Of a stretch of 64,000 nt of DNA, positions 1 to 9,250 are shown one piece after another. Each line of letters opens with the position of its first letter. Position 1 is the stretch's first letter. The DNA is taken from positions 1 to 64,000 of the forward strand of contig NZ_FPJW01000012.1 in the NCBI RefSeq assembly GCF_900119735.1, read 5' to 3'. This DNA is from Marinospirillum alkaliphilum DSM 21637. GTDB lineage: Bacteria; Pseudomonadota; Gammaproteobacteria; Pseudomonadales; Halomonadaceae. The notes under the pieces are model-generated. The model searched no databases. It was not told the DNA's origin and saw only the letters and a list, made by a program, of their open reading frames with translations. The position numbers were made by a program, and so were the translations under genes.

Positions 1-2
1 TG

Positions 3-1901
3 CGTGCCTTCATGCAGCGGGTGAATGAGCGTTATCAGCAATCCCTGAGCCACTACGAAGACCTGCACCAGTGGAGTGTAGTCAACCCGGAGGAATTCTG
101 GGAAATGATGTGGGAATTCGGTGAAGTGGTGGCCGCTGAACAGGGCAGTCGTGTGCTGGAAAATGCTGACCGGATGCCCGGTGCCCGCTGGTTTCCGGAA
201 GCCCGGCTGAACTTTGCGGAAAACCTGCTGCGTTTCCGGGATGATCGCACTGCGGTGGTTTCCCTGCGTGAAGATGGCCAGCGGGTGTCACTGACCTTTG
301 CCCAGCTGCATGACCAGGTGGCCCAGATCGCGCTGGCACTGGAACAGGCCGGGGTGGTTCCGGGTGATCGGGTGGCGGGGTTTGTGCCCAACTGCCACTA
401 TGCCCTGATGGCGATGCTGGCCACAGCCAGTCTGGGTGCCATCTGGTCATCCTGCTCACCGGATTTTGGTTTTAACGGTGTGCTGGATCGTTTTGGTCAG
501 ATCCAGCCCAAAGTGTTGTTTGCCACCGATGGTTATCTTTACAACGGCAAACGCATCAACAGCCTGCCGCGAGTGGCGGAAATCGCTGACGCACTGGATG
601 GACTGGAACAAGTAGTGGTGTTTCCATTTCTGGAGACTCATCCGGATATCAGCAGCATCCAAAAGGCCGTGTTGTGGGATGACTTTCGTATCCCTGATGC
701 CAGAGAAATTGATTTTGCCGAACTGCCTTTTGATCACCCGCTGTACATCATGTATTCCTCCGGCACCACCGGAGTCCCCAAGTGTATTGTGCATTCTGCC
801 GGTGGCACGCTGTTACAGCATTTAAAAGAACACCAGTTACACACCAGCCTGACACGCGACGACACGCTGTTTTATTACACGACATGTGGCTGGATGATGT
901 GGAATTGGCTGGTGTCTGGGCTGGCGGTGGGTGCCACACTGGTGTTGTTTGATGGCTCTCCTTTTGCTCCAGAACCCAAAACCCTGTGGGACATGGCCGA
1001 ACGTGAAGGTGTGACAGTCTTTGGCACCAGCGCCAAGTACATCGCCGCTTGTGAAAAAGCCGGTTTAAAGCCGGGCCAGACCCATCACCTGCCCAAACTC
1101 CGAGCCATCCTCTCCACCGGTTCACCCCTGTCACATGAATCCTTTGATTATGTTTATCGGGACATCAAACCCGATCTGCTGCTGGCTTCCATCTCCGGTG
1201 GCACCGACATCATCTCCTGTTTTGCACTGGGTTGCCCGACCCGCCCGGTGTATCGCGGTCAGTTGCAGTGCCGGGGACTGGGCATGGATGTGCAGGTGTA
1301 CAACGAGCAGGGCCAGCCGGTGGTGGGTGAAAAGGGTGAACTGGTGTGTGTTCAACCCTTCCCCTCCATGCCGATTGGTTTCTGGAACGACCCGGATGGC
1401 AGCCGTTACCGCGCCGCCTACTTCGAGCGTTTTGACAACATCTGGGCACATGGTGATTACGCCGAAATCACCCCGGAAGACGGCATGATCATCCATGGTC
1501 GTTCCGATGCGGTGCTGAATCCCGGTGGCGTGCGTATTGGCACTGCCGAAATCTACCGTCAGGTGGAAAAGGTGGAAGCGGTGCTGGAAGCCCTGTGCAT
1601 TGGTCAGGACTGGAAAGACGATGTGCGGGTGGTGTTGTTTGTGCGCATGAAAGAAGGCTTCACGCTGGATGAAGGCCTGAAAAAACGCATCCGAGAAACC
1701 ATCAAGGCCGAAACCACGCCGCGCCATGTGCCCAGCAAAATCATTCAGGTGGCGGACATTCCCCGCACCCTGTCCGGCAAGATCGTGGAACTGGCCGTGC
1801 GTGAAGTGGTGCACGGCCGCCCGGTGAAAAACCAGGATGCCCTGGCCAACCCCGAAACCCTGCAGCTGTTTGCCAACCTGCCGGAGCTGCAAGAACCCTG
1901 A
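3..1901 (+). CDS. aacS: Acetoacetyl-CoA synthetase, 5' end cut by window
   Basis: ANL-family ligase that activates acetoacetate to acetoacetyl-CoA with ATP, in the cytoplasm; it links ketone-body or PHB-derived carbon to central metabolism. The reading frame is open to the window edge, so the real start lies upstream; the first in-frame Met (base 12) is internal, since acetoacetyl-CoA synthetases have about 20 more residues before this point. Seen: the AMP-binding loop YSSGTTGVPK near base 755, the core around ISGGTDI, and the C-terminal catalytic lysine in TLSGK near base 1770. The visible 630 residues fit a family length near 650. A strong terminator follows the gene. Acetyl- or propionyl-CoA synthetase is less likely because the N-terminal WFPEARLNFAENLL pattern is typical of AacS. 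Confidence 0.88.
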   Translation, partial: RAFMQRVNERYQQSLSHYEDLHQWSVVNPEEFWEMMWEFGEVVAAEQGSRVLENADRMPGARWFPEARLNFAENLLRFRDDRTAVVSLREDGQRVSLTFAQLHDQVAQIALALEQAGVVPGDRVAGFVPNCHYALMAMLATASLGAIWSSCSPDFGFNGVLDRFGQIQPKVLFATDGYLYNGKRINSLPRVAEIADALDGLEQVVVFPFLETHPDISSIQKAVLWDDFRIPDAREIDFAELPFDHPLYIMYSSGTTGVPKCIVHSAGGTLLQHLKEHQLHTSLTRDDTLFYYTTCGWMMWNWLVSGLAVGATLVLFDGSPFAPEPKTLWDMAEREGVTVFGTSAKYIAACEKAGLKPGQTHHLPKLRAILSTGSPLSHESFDYVYRDIKPDLLLASISGGTDIISCFALGCPTRPVYRGQLQCRGLGMDVQVYNEQGQPVVGEKGELVCVQPFPSMPIGFWNDPDGSRYRAAYFERFDNIWAHGDYAEITPEDGMIIHGRSDAVLNPGGVRIGTAEIYRQVEKVEAVLEALCIGQDWKDDVRVVLFVRMKEGFTLDEGLKKRIRETIKAETTPRHVPSKIIQVADIPRTLSGKIVELAVREVVHGRPVKNQDALANPETLQLFANLPELQEP

Positions 1902-1936
1902 TCCCTGTTTCTGTTGTTGCCTCTGTGTAGCCCTTT

Positions 1937-1974
1937 GGCCGCTGGTTAGCTCCCTCTGACAGCGGCCTTTTTTT
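1937..1974 (+). terminator. Rho-independent terminator after aacS
   Basis: Perfect 8-bp stem GGCCGCTG/CAGCGGCC with a 15-nt loop, followed by seven T. It lies 36 bases after the aacS stop and separates it from tmcA. No gene is seen between here and 2077. Confidence 0.85.
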
Positions 1975-2076
1975 ATAGGCAGGTACACTTCATTTTTTGC
2001 GGTTGCTATTCCTGCCGGGCTTGCATAGTGTGTTCAGCAACATCAGTCAATAACACACAAGTCCACACCCACAATC

Positions 2077-4209
2077 ATGCCTTCTGAAACCACCCTGATT
2101 AACTGGTTGCAAGACCTTGAAAAGCGCCGTTTTCGCCAGTTGCTCTGGTTGCGGGGTGATGCTGGCTGGTGCCGTGCAGCGGCCTTGCAGTGGCTGGCGC
2201 GTATGCAGCAATTGCAGGATGACTCCCTGAAAGGCTGCTGGGTGCAGGCTGTGACACCGGCCGGTGAATTGCCGGATTTGCCGACAGGGGTTGAGCTGTT
2301 GCCTGCTTCAAGGGCGCGTCATCGGCTGGGCAGTGAACAGCAGGTGCTGGTGTTTGATGCCTTCACCGGTTTGCACCCGGATGCGCTGGGTGCCCTGTCC
2401 GGTACCTTGCAGGCCGGTGGCCTGTTGCTGTTGCTGACACCTGAACCCTGGTCTTCTCAACCCGATCCGGATTACCGGCGTCTGGCGCATTGGCCGTATG
2501 AACCGGAGCAGTTGTCCTGTCATTTTCTGCAGCGCTGTGAACATCTGCTGCTGGCGGCTGATGTGCCGCGTTGGAGCCAGTCACAAGGCCAGCAGGGCAA
2601 CTGGTGGCAGTTGCCGGCTGTGGCAGCGGCTTCCGCATCCGGCCACTGGCCACTGGGTGCAGCCAGTGAGGATCAGGCCAGGCTGGTGCAGCAGTTGCTG
2701 GAATGGGTGGGCCAGAAGCCAGTGGTACCAGTGGTGGTCACGGCCAATCGCGGGCGTGGCAAGAGTGGTGCACTGGGGTTGTTGTTGCGCGCACTGGCCC
2801 TGCATGAACCACAAAAAAAGCTGCTGATCACTGCACCCTCGCGTGAAGCCTCAGATGCGGTGTTTGCCCGCTTGCAGGATTTACCCCCTGAACGAACGGC
2901 ACAGATCGGTTTTGTGGCACCGGATGCGCTGTTACAGACCTTGCCAACAGCTGACCTGCTGCTGGTGGATGAAGCCGCTGCCTTGCCGGTGCCGGTTTTG
3001 CAGCAACTGCTGCAGCACTATCCGCGCAGTGTGTTTGCCACCACCCAGCAGGGGTACGAGGGTAATGGGCGGGGATTTGCGCTGCGTTTTACCCGACATC
3101 TGGATCAGCAGGCACCGGGTTGGTTGTCACTGACTTTACGGCAACCCCTGCGCTGGGCTGCGCTGGACCCGCTGGAGCGTCTGACGGATCGTTTGTTGCT
3201 GCTGGATGCTGAAGTGGTTGATCCGGCTCCGGACAGCATCACAAGCATTCAGATCCAGTGGTTGGATCGCCAGCAATTGCTGGCGGATGAATCACTGCTC
3301 AGCCAGGTTTTTGGTTTGCTGGTGCTGGCGCACTATCGCACCACACCGGATGATTTTCGGCAGTTGCTGGATGCACCGGATCTGCAACTGGCCTGTGCCT
3401 GGCAGGATCAACACCCCGTGGGGCTGGTACTGGTTCAGCAGGAGGGTGGTTTTGATGCTGAACTGGCTGCCGCCATTTTTATGGGGCAGCGGCGTCCACA
3501 AGGCCATTTGCTGGCTCAGTCACTGACGTTTCATGGTGGTTTTGTGCAGGCTGCGCAGCTTCACTGGTGGCGGGTGCAGCGGATTCTGGTGCATCCGTTA
3601 TTGCAGGGACGTGGCATTGGTCTGGCGCTGCTGGATTTTGTGCAACAACAGGCTCAGCAGAACCAGGGCATTGATCTGCTGGGCAGCAGTTTTGGTGTCA
3701 CTGAATCGTTGCTGGCGTTCTGGAGCAAGGCTGGTTATGCATCGGCCAGGGTGGGTATTACCCGTGATCAGGCCAGTGGTGAACACACCCTGCAGGTGGT
3801 GAAAGGGCTGACAGAAGCCGGTCAGGCCTTGCAGCAGGCTTTGCAACAACGTCTTGCCGAAACCCTGCCGGAGCTCCTGCCATTGGCGCTGCAGCAATTA
3901 CCGGCGACGGTGGTGGCTCCTTTACTGGCGGGTTTGCCGCTGGCGTGTGAACCCCTCAATGCACAGGATCAACAGGAATTGCAGGCTTATGCCGTGGGGC
4001 ACCGCCCGCTGGCATTAACCCGCACAGCGCTGAAGCGCTGGCTGATGCTGCAACTGCAACAGGGGTTAACAGCTCCATCACTTTATCCCTGGATACAACT
4101 GCTGTTGCAGCAGCAGCATGAAACCCTGCTGGAACAACAGCTGGGTTGCAGCGGTAAAAAGGAACTGGATCGTTGTTTGCGTGGTCAACTCAAGGCGCTG
4201 TTGCAGTAG
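2077..4209 (+). CDS. tmcA: tRNA(Met) cytidine acetyltransferase TmcA
   Basis: Makes N4-acetylcytidine at the wobble position of elongator tRNA(Met), using acetyl-CoA and ATP. The 710 residues show the family order: an N-terminal DUF1726 region, an RNA-helicase-like ATPase domain with the P-loop NRGRGKSGALG near residue 225 and a Walker B-like LLLVDEAAALPV near residue 300, a GNAT acetyltransferase domain (VHPLLQGRGIGLALLDF near residue 510), and a Gln/Leu-rich C-terminal tail. The start ATG has no clear Shine-Dalgarno. It stands alone between a terminator and a separate exported protein gene. Length and domain order leave little doubt. Confidence 0.93.
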   Translation: MPSETTLINWLQDLEKRRFRQLLWLRGDAGWCRAAALQWLARMQQLQDDSLKGCWVQAVTPAGELPDLPTGVELLPASRARHRLGSEQQVLVFDAFTGLHPDALGALSGTLQAGGLLLLLTPEPWSSQPDPDYRRLAHWPYEPEQLSCHFLQRCEHLLLAADVPRWSQSQGQQGNWWQLPAVAAASASGHWPLGAASEDQARLVQQLLEWVGQKPVVPVVVTANRGRGKSGALGLLLRALALHEPQKKLLITAPSREASDAVFARLQDLPPERTAQIGFVAPDALLQTLPTADLLLVDEAAALPVPVLQQLLQHYPRSVFATTQQGYEGNGRGFALRFTRHLDQQAPGWLSLTLRQPLRWAALDPLERLTDRLLLLDAEVVDPAPDSITSIQIQWLDRQQLLADESLLSQVFGLLVLAHYRTTPDDFRQLLDAPDLQLACAWQDQHPVGLVLVQQEGGFDAELAAAIFMGQRRPQGHLLAQSLTFHGGFVQAAQLHWWRVQRILVHPLLQGRGIGLALLDFVQQQAQQNQGIDLLGSSFGVTESLLAFWSKAGYASARVGITRDQASGEHTLQVVKGLTEAGQALQQALQQRLAETLPELLPLALQQLPATVVAPLLAGLPLACEPLNAQDQQELQAYAVGHRPLALTRTALKRWLMLQLQQGLTAPSLYPWIQLLLQQQHETLLEQQLGCSGKKELDRCLRGQLKALLQ

Positions 4210-4288
4210 GCAGCCGGATGCTTTTATTTTAAGATGCTGGGCTTTACCGGATGGGTCGCAGCCGGGTCATTTTTTTCAGGAGTTGTTC

Positions 4289-4774
4289 ATGGTGTTTCGC
4301 ATTAAAGCATTACTGATTGCACTGCTACTGCTGGCAACCGGTCTGGCAGCCACGGCAGCAGAAGCCAGAACCAGTCATGCTTTTGGTTTTGATGCACTGC
4401 GTTACCTGGATCAGGCGCAGGATGGTGACCAGTTTAACCTGTCCTGGCAGATGTCCACGGGGCGTCGTTCCGCCCTGGTGTTTGGTGTGGCCGATGGTGA
4501 CAACTACCAGATGTATGAAGCGGGTTTTAAACGTTATAACGAACGTTACCTGAGTGGCAGCTTTTACCAGTTGGGTGCCAGTTACTGGAATGGCGACACA
4601 GGCTACAAAAATGATTTCGGACTGGACTTGCGGGTTGGTTATGAAATTCCGATCACCCGCTGGGCAGTGGTCAGTGGTGCCATCAGCACCCTTTACGGCA
4701 TCGATACACCACAAAACAAGGACAGCTATTCCCTGGTGTTCCGTCCGCACATGAGCCTGCTGATCCACTTCTGA
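4289..4774 (+). CDS. Small exported beta-rich protein, possibly outer-membrane
   Basis: 161 residues, function not recognised. The start at 4289 is chosen because an AGGAG lies about 7 bases upstream and it gives a clean signal peptide (MVFRIKALLIALLLLATGLA, cleavage probably after ATAAEA). The frame is open further upstream, but only inside tmcA. The mature part has alternating aromatic and polar residues (YQLGASYWNGDTGYKNDFGL) and ends in LIHF, a terminal aromatic as in outer-membrane beta-barrels. At about 140 mature residues an eight-stranded barrel is possible. It is a single gene; the convergent thioesterase gene follows. The outer-membrane location is inferred from composition only. 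Confidence 0.6.
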   Translation: MVFRIKALLIALLLLATGLAATAAEARTSHAFGFDALRYLDQAQDGDQFNLSWQMSTGRRSALVFGVADGDNYQMYEAGFKRYNERYLSGSFYQLGASYWNGDTGYKNDFGLDLRVGYEIPITRWAVVSGAISTLYGIDTPQNKDSYSLVFRPHMSLLIHF

Positions 4775-4808
4775 GGCCGATCCCTGGCCTCTGATGCAAC
4801 CTGTCAGG

Positions 4809-5225
4809 TTACTGGTCGGCAGGTTGCAGATGCTGTTCCAGTCGCTGACGCAGTTCACCTTCCAGCGGCATCGAAGCACCTTCGGCAAAGTTGTAATGCA
4901 CTAGAATGGCCTTGCCTCTGGCACCCAGGTTGCTTGCCCCGGCAGCATCCTGTTGCCAGGCTTCCTGGGTTACGGTGAAAGAGCTTTTGCCGATGCGTTC
5001 AATCCAGGTGCGAATTTCCACATCCCGGCCATAAAAGAGTTCACCAACAAAGTCCACCTCGATCCGGGCCAGTATCAGTTGCCATTTTTTCGGATCAAGA
5101 TCCGGGGTGAACAGGCGAAACACGTCGTTGCGAGCCAGCTCAAACCAGACCGGTACACGGGTATTGTTGATGTGCCCCAGCGCATCGGTATCAGTGAAGC
5201 CAGGGGTGATCGGATAAATGAACAT
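4809..5225 (-). CDS. Hotdog-fold acyl-CoA thioesterase, YbgC/4HBT type
   Basis: 138-residue single-domain thioesterase. It carries the family signature TDTDALGHINN near residue 13, whose aspartate is the usual catalytic residue of the 4-hydroxybenzoyl-CoA thioesterase/YbgC group, followed by the expected WFELAR helix and the VDFVGELFYGRDVEIRTWIE strand region. The likely substrate is an acyl-CoA; the chain length cannot be told. It is divergent from the aminotransferase gene at 5341 and convergent with the exported protein gene. It is not part of a tol-pal cluster here, so a Tol-linked role is not supported. Confidence 0.8.
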   Translation of the reverse strand: MFIYPITPGFTDTDALGHINNTRVPVWFELARNDVFRLFTPDLDPKKWQLILARIEVDFVGELFYGRDVEIRTWIERIGKSSFTVTQEAWQQDAAGASNLGARGKAILVHYNFAEGASMPLEGELRQRLEQHLQPADQ

Positions 5226-5340
5226 GCGTCTACTCCAGACAGTAACAGTCGAACCAAGCTAAGGGTTTTTGTGGTGTGCCACAAGCCGCTTGTGTGGCTA
5301 TTGAGTCACCTTTTTCCAGAATCAGCGGAGCAACCGGAAC

Positions 5341-6459
5341 ATGAGCTTTGATTTCAGCAGCAGCATTAACCGCAAGGGCAGCGCCAGTCTGAAATGGCAG
5401 CGTTATGAACAGCAGGATGTGATTCCGATGTGGGTGGCAGACATGGATCTGGCGTCACCTCCGGCGGTGCAACAGGTGTTGGCGGCGGCAGCCAATCGAG
5501 GGATATTCGGTTACGGTGAAGTGCCTGAAACACTGGTGCAGGCCTTTGTGGACTGGTGCCAGAGCGAATATGACTGGCCGGTTGAAAGCGATTGGCTGGT
5601 GTGGATTCCGGGTGTGGTGCCGGGGTTTAATCTGGCAGTGGAAGCCTTGCTGGAAGTGGATGAAGGCCTGTTGGTACAGTCACCGGTTTACCCACCCATT
5701 CGTGTGCTGGGCAAGGTAAGGCAACGCCCCACAGTGGATGTGCCGGTCAGTGAAACCGACCTGAGTGGCTGGCTGCAGCCGGAAACCGGTGCACTGGTGT
5801 TGTGCCATCCGCAGAATCCCACCGGCAAGGTTTATCAGCGGGCTGAGCTGGAACAGCTGGCAGAGCTGGCCGAAAAAGAAGATCTGCTGGTGATTTCTGA
5901 CGAGATCTGGGCTGACCTGATCCTGCAACCGGGTTTGCGCCACCTGCCTTTTGCGGCTGTCAGTGAAGCAGCTGCCCGTCGTTCCATCACCCTGATGGCC
6001 CCCAGCAAGACCTTTAACATTGCCGGTCTGTCCTGTGCCGTGGCGGTGATTCCCGATGCCACCCTGCGCAATCATTTCCGGTTGGCCATGCGGGGCCTGA
6101 TGCCGGACATGAACTACCTGGGTGTGCTGGCAGCTCAGGCTGCCTGGCAGCAGGGGCGTCCCTGGTTAAAGGAGTTAAAAGCCCATCTGAATGCCAATCT
6201 GGATCTGCTGGAGCGCTGGTTGCAGGATTTTCCCCAGATCGGTTATGTCCGTCCTCAGGCAACCTTTGTGGCCTGGCTGAATGTCAGTGCACTGAAACTG
6301 CCCAATCCCTTGCAGGCTTTTCTTGATGGCGGCGTGGCCCTGTCACCCGGTGAGGCCTTTGGTGATGCAGATTACCTGCGCCTGAACTTCGGTTGTCCGG
6401 CAGCACAGCTGGAGCAGTCACTGGAGCGAATGGCGGTGGTGATTCAGGCGAACACCTGA
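5341..6459 (+). CDS. patB: MalY/PatB-family PLP C-S lyase/aminotransferase
   Basis: 372 residues, fold-type I PLP enzyme. Family features: opening RKGSASLKWQRY and PMWVADMDLASP, the LCHPQNPTGKVY loop, SDEIWADL (cofactor aspartate), and the Schiff-base lysine in MAPSKTFNIAGLS. MalY/PatB proteins act as cystathionine beta-lyases (cystathionine to homocysteine, pyruvate and ammonia). It stands alone with no sulfur-pathway neighbours, so the physiological substrate is open. The region upstream (5226-5340) holds both divergent promoters, but no clear operator was seen. Confidence 0.85.
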   Translation: MSFDFSSSINRKGSASLKWQRYEQQDVIPMWVADMDLASPPAVQQVLAAAANRGIFGYGEVPETLVQAFVDWCQSEYDWPVESDWLVWIPGVVPGFNLAVEALLEVDEGLLVQSPVYPPIRVLGKVRQRPTVDVPVSETDLSGWLQPETGALVLCHPQNPTGKVYQRAELEQLAELAEKEDLLVISDEIWADLILQPGLRHLPFAAVSEAAARRSITLMAPSKTFNIAGLSCAVAVIPDATLRNHFRLAMRGLMPDMNYLGVLAAQAAWQQGRPWLKELKAHLNANLDLLERWLQDFPQIGYVRPQATFVAWLNVSALKLPNPLQAFLDGGVALSPGEAFGDADYLRLNFGCPAAQLEQSLERMAVVIQANT

Positions 6460-6541
6460 AACAACAACAAGAAACAGTAATTGTGTGATGTGAAGTCTAC
6501 ACTTTCATTGCGGGTATAAAACCAATAAAAAGGAGAGCCGC

Positions 6542-7981
6542 ATGAGCTGTGTACGACTGGGAGTGATTCTGGCTACCCTGTTGCTGGGTTGGGTCCTGTT
6601 GTGGACCACGCAAGGCAAGGGTGTTGTGCAGGATGATCCCGAACGCAATATTGCCATTCCTGATGTATTGCTGATGCCACTGCAAATGCAGGTGGCTTAC
6701 AACGATGAAAAAATCTATTTCCGTTATCGCTGGCCTGCCGAACGCGCTTATGTTTATCACGACATGCTGCGTTATGAGCAAGGCCGCTGGGTACGTCATG
6801 GTGGGTCACCGGTTGGTGCTCATCCGGACGGCACTTATGAAGATCGGGTGACAATGCTGGTGGATGATGGCAAGGTGCCGGAGTTTGGTCGTTACGGTGG
6901 TTACATCACCGTAGGTGCCAATGCCCGTTTTTTCACCGACCAGGCCACTCCGGCTGAAGTTCAGGCCGATCCACACCTTGGGCAGACATTGCGCCAGAGT
7001 GATGTGCGCAAGTACCTGCCGGCCACGCGCATGGATGTTTCTGACTGGCGGGGTGTGGTGGATGAACAGACCCTGCAGCAACAGCGCGAAGCCGGGTATT
7101 TTCTGGATCTCTGGCACTGGCGGGCGGGTCGCTCCAATGCGGTGGGAGTTTCGGACGACCAGTTGATTGCTGAGTTCCGTCTCAGTGACAAGGGGCGTGG
7201 TCCTTATACCACCAACTGGGATGCAGCCAACAGCCGCCCCATGTGGGTGTTTGATCGTGAAAAAGCCGGTATTGACGCCTTGCGCTGGGATACAGTTCAG
7301 GCACAGAGCCCGGATTTTGATGGTATCTACTTTTTATCTGAAGACCTGGCCAAACCCTTTGATCCTGACCATCAATGGCAAGAAGGTGATGTGATTCCGC
7401 GTATCCTGCATCGCCAGCCGGAAGGTTCCCGTGCAGCCATTGGTGTGGAAGGTGGCCCGGCACGTTGGAGCAATGGTTACTGGGATGTCACGCTGGTGCG
7501 TGCACTGGATACCGGCTTCCCGCTGGATGACAAGATGTTTCGGGAGCAGGGGGTTTACACCCTTGGCATGGCCGTGCACCGGGATGCTACCGGCAGTCGT
7601 TGGCACTATGTTTCTCACCCCTACACCCTGGGGCTGGGGCGTGAAGCCGATATTGTTGCACAGCGTTTCAGTGGTGAGACACCGCAATGGAGTGATACCT
7701 GGAAGGATCTGACACTCTTTTACCCCGGACAGGTGAACTGGCCTTTACTGGTCAGCAAGGCCCATGCGGGTGCCCCCGATATTGCTGAAGGCAAACCGGT
7801 TCGTCCGCGCCACAGTGAAAAACAGCTGGCCATTTACGGCGTGGAAATGGAGTTTAATCAAGAGATTATCAGTCAGTGGCGTAAAACGCTGGTGGTTGGT
7901 TTGCTGTTGATGTTGGGTGTCTGGTTTGGCCTGCATCGGTTAATGAAGAATGTTCGCTTGAATGAAGGAGGTGGCGCATGA
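6542..7981 (+). CDS. Membrane-anchored ethylbenzene-dehydrogenase-like haem-domain protein
   Basis: 479 residues. An N-terminal hydrophobic stretch (LGVILATLLLGWVLLWTT) and a second one near the end (TLVVGLLLMLGVWFGLHRLM) suggest a periplasmic domain anchored at both ends. The central part reads like the EB_dh family (gamma-subunit-like domain of ethylbenzene/DMSO-reductase-type enzymes): the opening IYFRYRWPAERA, the ISLE-type phrase WDVTLVRALDTG, and FALAV-like YTLGMAVHRDATGSRWHYVS. This family usually binds one haem b through Met/Lys or His. No CxxCH is present. It overlaps the next gene by 4 bases (ATGA), so the two proteins probably work together. The catalytic partner is not nearby. An AGGAG-type site lies just before the ATG. 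Confidence 0.7.
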   Translation: MSCVRLGVILATLLLGWVLLWTTQGKGVVQDDPERNIAIPDVLLMPLQMQVAYNDEKIYFRYRWPAERAYVYHDMLRYEQGRWVRHGGSPVGAHPDGTYEDRVTMLVDDGKVPEFGRYGGYITVGANARFFTDQATPAEVQADPHLGQTLRQSDVRKYLPATRMDVSDWRGVVDEQTLQQQREAGYFLDLWHWRAGRSNAVGVSDDQLIAEFRLSDKGRGPYTTNWDAANSRPMWVFDREKAGIDALRWDTVQAQSPDFDGIYFLSEDLAKPFDPDHQWQEGDVIPRILHRQPEGSRAAIGVEGGPARWSNGYWDVTLVRALDTGFPLDDKMFREQGVYTLGMAVHRDATGSRWHYVSHPYTLGLGREADIVAQRFSGETPQWSDTWKDLTLFYPGQVNWPLLVSKAHAGAPDIAEGKPVRPRHSEKQLAIYGVEMEFNQEIISQWRKTLVVGLLLMLGVWFGLHRLMKNVRLNEGGGA

Positions 7982-8532
7982 ATGGTGTTCACGCCATGCT
8001 GGTGCATTTCCCACTGGCTTTCTGGGCCCTGGCGACGTTGATGATTCTGGCCGGTGTGTTTCTGAGCGGGCGTTTTGCCGAGCTGTCTCGTGCCGGGTTG
8101 TTGCCGGTGCTGGTGTTCAGTCTGCTCGGAGCCGTGGCTGGACTGGTCAGTGGCTGGCTGGTTTGGCCTGCGGAAGCCAATCTGTATAGTCCTTTGGCTC
8201 GTAATCACATCCTGATGGCTATCTGGAGCCTGGCCATTTACAGCAGTATCACCCTGTTGATATGGCGCTTTGGTGCGCTGATGTTTCAGGGTACACAGCG
8301 CTGGGCACTGGTGGTGCTGGCACTGGCCGGTGGTTTACTGTTTGCCATCACCGGTACGCTAGGTGGCCATCTGGCTGGCAGTCCGACACACTTTTCGCAG
8401 TTGCTGGCTGCTTTTGGCTGGACGGTTTATGAAACCTTCTATGTTCCGGATGCCGTGCTGGTGGCGTTGCTTTTGCTGGCAATCATTGCTGCAGGTGTGG
8501 GTCTCACCGCAAAAACAGGTGATAAAGGCTGA
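7978..8532 (+). CDS. DUF2231 membrane protein
   Basis: 184 residues with four or five transmembrane helices. The opening VHAMLVHFPLAFW is the DUF2231 signature, with histidines at the membrane face. Members are often found next to cytochromes and are suspected haem or redox membrane proteins; the function is unproven. Translationally coupled (4-base overlap) to the haem-domain protein upstream, which supports a two-protein membrane redox module. A terminator follows at 8567. Confidence 0.75.
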   Translation: MNGVHAMLVHFPLAFWALATLMILAGVFLSGRFAELSRAGLLPVLVFSLLGAVAGLVSGWLVWPAEANLYSPLARNHILMAIWSLAIYSSITLLIWRFGALMFQGTQRWALVVLALAGGLLFAITGTLGGHLAGSPTHFSQLLAAFGWTVYETFYVPDAVLVALLLLAIIAAGVGLTAKTGDKG

Positions 8533-8566
8533 TTTAAAACCACTGTTCATGAGCTGAAGCAGTAAA

Positions 8567-8605
8567 AAAACCGGGAGCAGTTGTTAGGCTGGTTCCGGTT
8601 TTCTT
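8567..8605 (+). terminator. Terminator after DUF2231 gene
   Basis: Stem AAAACCGG/CCGGTTTT with a 20-nt loop, followed by a short T-rich run. The A-rich left flank means it could work on both strands. It lies immediately before the fetA start. Confidence 0.65.
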
Positions 8606-8623
8606 TTGTATGGACATCCGATA

Positions 8624-9250
8624 ATGAATGCCAGCCAACCTTCCATTTTACGCCTTCAGCAACTTGGCAGTGCCTTGCTGCAGCCCTTTTCCCTGAATCT
8701 CAGGGGCGGGGAGATTTGTTGTCTGACCGGTACTTCGGGCAGTGGCAAGAGTCGCCTGTTGCGGGCGCTGGCCGATCTGGAGCCGCATCAGGGCGAGGTC
8801 TGGCTGGATGATCAGAATCAGCAGCAGACCCCGGCACACTTATGGCGACTGCAGGTGCGGTTGGTGCCAGCAGAAAGCCAGTGGTGGTCGGATGAGGTTG
8901 CCGATCACTTCCCGGCTGACTATGATCCTGAAGATCTCAAGGCCCTGGGGCTGAGCAGTGACGCCATGGAGTGGCAGGTCAGCCGCCTGTCCAGTGGTGA
9001 AAAACAACGGCTGGCACTGTTGCGTGCCCTGGCTTTCCCGCTGAAAGTCCTGCTGTTGGATGAACCGACAGCCAATCTGGACCCGGCTACCACCTTGCGG
9101 GTTGAACACTGGCTGAAGCAGCAGATTGCCCGTCACCGCTGGCCGGTGGTGTGGGTTGCGCATGATCGTGAACAGGTGCAGCGAGTGGCTGATCTGGAGC
9201 TGGTGATTCAAGACGGTGAAGTCCAGGAGATGTTGATTGGAAGTGATTGA
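8624..9250 (+). CDS. fetA: FetA-type ABC transporter ATP-binding protein
   Basis: 208 residues from the ATG at 8624; a TTG at 8606 is also in frame, but neither has a good ribosome site. Walker A GTSGSGKSR, signature LSSGEKQRLALLRAL, Walker B VLLLDEPTANLD and the H-loop VVWVAHD are all intact. Pairing with the UPF0014 membrane protein downstream identifies the FetAB (YbbLM) exporter, described in E. coli as iron export that helps under oxidative stress. Adjacent fetB overlaps by 14 bases. Confidence 0.8.
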   Translation: MNASQPSILRLQQLGSALLQPFSLNLRGGEICCLTGTSGSGKSRLLRALADLEPHQGEVWLDDQNQQQTPAHLWRLQVRLVPAESQWWSDEVADHFPADYDPEDLKALGLSSDAMEWQVSRLSSGEKQRLALLRALAFPLKVLLLDEPTANLDPATTLRVEHWLKQQIARHRWPVVWVAHDREQVQRVADLELVIQDGEVQEMLIGSD

